64,000 nucleotides of DNA from contig CAADVS010000086.1 in assembly GCA_900752545.1 (NCBI GenBank), positions 1-64,000 of the forward strand, given 5' to 3'. The stretch comes from an uncultured Collinsella sp. (GTDB taxonomy: Bacteria > Actinomycetota > Coriobacteriia > Coriobacteriales > Coriobacteriaceae). The notes under the pieces were generated by a model. It made no database searches. It saw only the letters and a list, made by a program, of their open reading frames with translations, and had not been told where the DNA came from. Positions 63,202 through 64,000 of this stretch are shown here, piece by piece. A program made the translations under genes and the position numbers. Positions within the stretch are counted from its first letter, which is position 1; each line of letters starts with the position of its first letter.

Positions 63202-64000
63202 ATGGCTGAAGAATTCGATTTCCATCCGATGTGGGAGAGCCTCGGCATGAATCTTGCCGATCACGACATGCTGCTGGGCGCTGTGGGCCAGATGTACGGC
63301 GATATGTTCCTGACGCAGAACAATCGCCCCAAGTCCACGTCCTACCTGGATTTTGTCGCCACCAACATCCACAGCGGCCGTATTAAGGAGATGCTCGACA
63401 AGAAGGAGGCCGGCGAGGCCACCAAGATCGTCGGTTCGTTCTGTGTGTACGTGCCCGAGGAGATCGTGCTTGCCTGCGATGGCATCCCCGTTGGCCTGTG
63501 CTCGGGTGCCGACTGGGCGACCGACAAGGTCGAGGAGCATCTGCCGCGCAACACCTGCCCGCTCATCAAGAGCTTTGCCGGCTTTAAGCTGGGCGAGGTC
63601 TGCCCCTACATTGAGTCGAGTGATCTGGTGGTGGGCGAGAACACCTGCGATGGCAAGAAGAAGGCCTACGAGTTCTTTGCCACGCAAAAGAACATGTACG
63701 TCATGGATATCCCCAACGTGCACGACGAGTCGACGCTCGTGACCTGGAAGGCCGAGGTTAAAAAGCTTGCCGCCAAGATCGAGGAAGAGTGCGGCGTCAA
63801 GATTACGCCCGAGCGCCTGAAGGCTGCCATCCACGCCGTCAACGAGAAGCGTCGCGCCCTGCAGCGCCTCGCTGCCACGCGCGCTGCCGATCCGGCGCCC
63901 ATCAGCGGTCTCGACAGCCTGCTGACCGTTCAGGCCGCCTTTATGGACGACACGCCGCGTCTGACCGGAGCCATCAACGAGATGGCCGCCGAGTGCGAGC
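63202..64000 (+). CDS. Double-cubane-cluster anaerobic reductase, YjiM-like (2-hydroxyacyl-CoA dehydratase family), truncated by window end
   Basis: 266 codons are visible before the window ends; relatives are about 380-420 aa. Conserved segments with cluster cysteines are GSFCVYVPEE (C81), HLPRNTCPLIKS, EVCPYIESSDLVVGENTCDGKKKAYEFF and RRALQRL. They match E. coli YjiM and the double-cubane-cluster protein of Carboxydothermus, which reduce small substrates after ATP-driven electron delivery from an activator (YjiL-like). The activator gene would be expected downstream, outside the window. The physiological substrate is unknown. Confidence 0.87.
   Translation, partial: MAEEFDFHPMWESLGMNLADHDMLLGAVGQMYGDMFLTQNNRPKSTSYLDFVATNIHSGRIKEMLDKKEAGEATKIVGSFCVYVPEEIVLACDGIPVGLCSGADWATDKVEEHLPRNTCPLIKSFAGFKLGEVCPYIESSDLVVGENTCDGKKKAYEFFATQKNMYVMDIPNVHDESTLVTWKAEVKKLAAKIEEECGVKITPERLKAAIHAVNEKRRALQRLAATRAADPAPISGLDSLLTVQAAFMDDTPRLTGAINEMAAECE

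Overview
The window looks like a chromosomal segment of a gut anaerobe of the class Coriobacteriia (Actinomycetota), most likely Collinsella or a close relative. The evidence is high-GC coding sequence with strong third-position GC, a division cluster with SepF and DivIVA but no FtsA, and anaerobic enzymes such as a double-cubane-cluster reductase and a CyuA-type cysteine desulfidase. The genus is inferred from overall resemblance. I see no prophage, IS element, CRISPR array or tRNA gene.

Region 1 (1-23.8 kb) is a nearly complete dcw cell-wall and division cluster: mraZ-rsmH-ftsL-ftsI-murF-mraY-murD-ftsW-murG-murC-murB-ftsQ-ftsZ, then ylmD-[pstS-pstC-pstA-pstB-phoU]-yggS-sepF-yggT-divIVA. murE and ddl are absent. 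A whole high-affinity phosphate-uptake operon sits between ylmD and yggS, with pstS overlapping ylmD by 4 bp. yggT has no ordinary start codon where its Shine-Dalgarno (SD) sequence points: an AUC lies there.

Region 2 (23.9-35.3 kb) holds a nitroreductase, a low-affinity phosphate transporter with its DUF47 partner, a Bax-inhibitor-1 protein, a microbial PARG-like protein with an altered catalytic motif, an SGNH hydrolase, thiD, TPP-riboswitch-controlled thiC, yaaA and an M18 aminopeptidase.

Region 3 (35.4-46.9 kb) holds polA, two HAD phosphatases, argG and argH, ndk, rpiB and cyuA. A 24-codon, arginine-rich leader ORF ending in three CGA codons lies upstream of argG.

Region 4 (47-57.2 kb) holds rpsA, the RNase P RNA gene, yigZ, a C-GCAxxG-C-C protein, metY, an MFS transporter, xpt, a release-factor-like protein, a lipid kinase and a CLC-F-like transporter.

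Region 5 (57.3-64 kb) is a molybdenum block (moeA, mogA/moaB, modA, a modB with an unusual extracytoplasmic N-terminal domain, modC), then a second Arg-rich leader ORF and a possible SD-sequestering 5' UTR ahead of a truncated YjiM-like double-cubane-cluster reductase.

Between genes there are many long, near-perfect inverted repeats. Several share the octamer TTGCGGTG/CACCGCAA at their arms and lie just past gene 3' ends, often between convergent genes. Most lack a U-tract, so they are not simple terminators.
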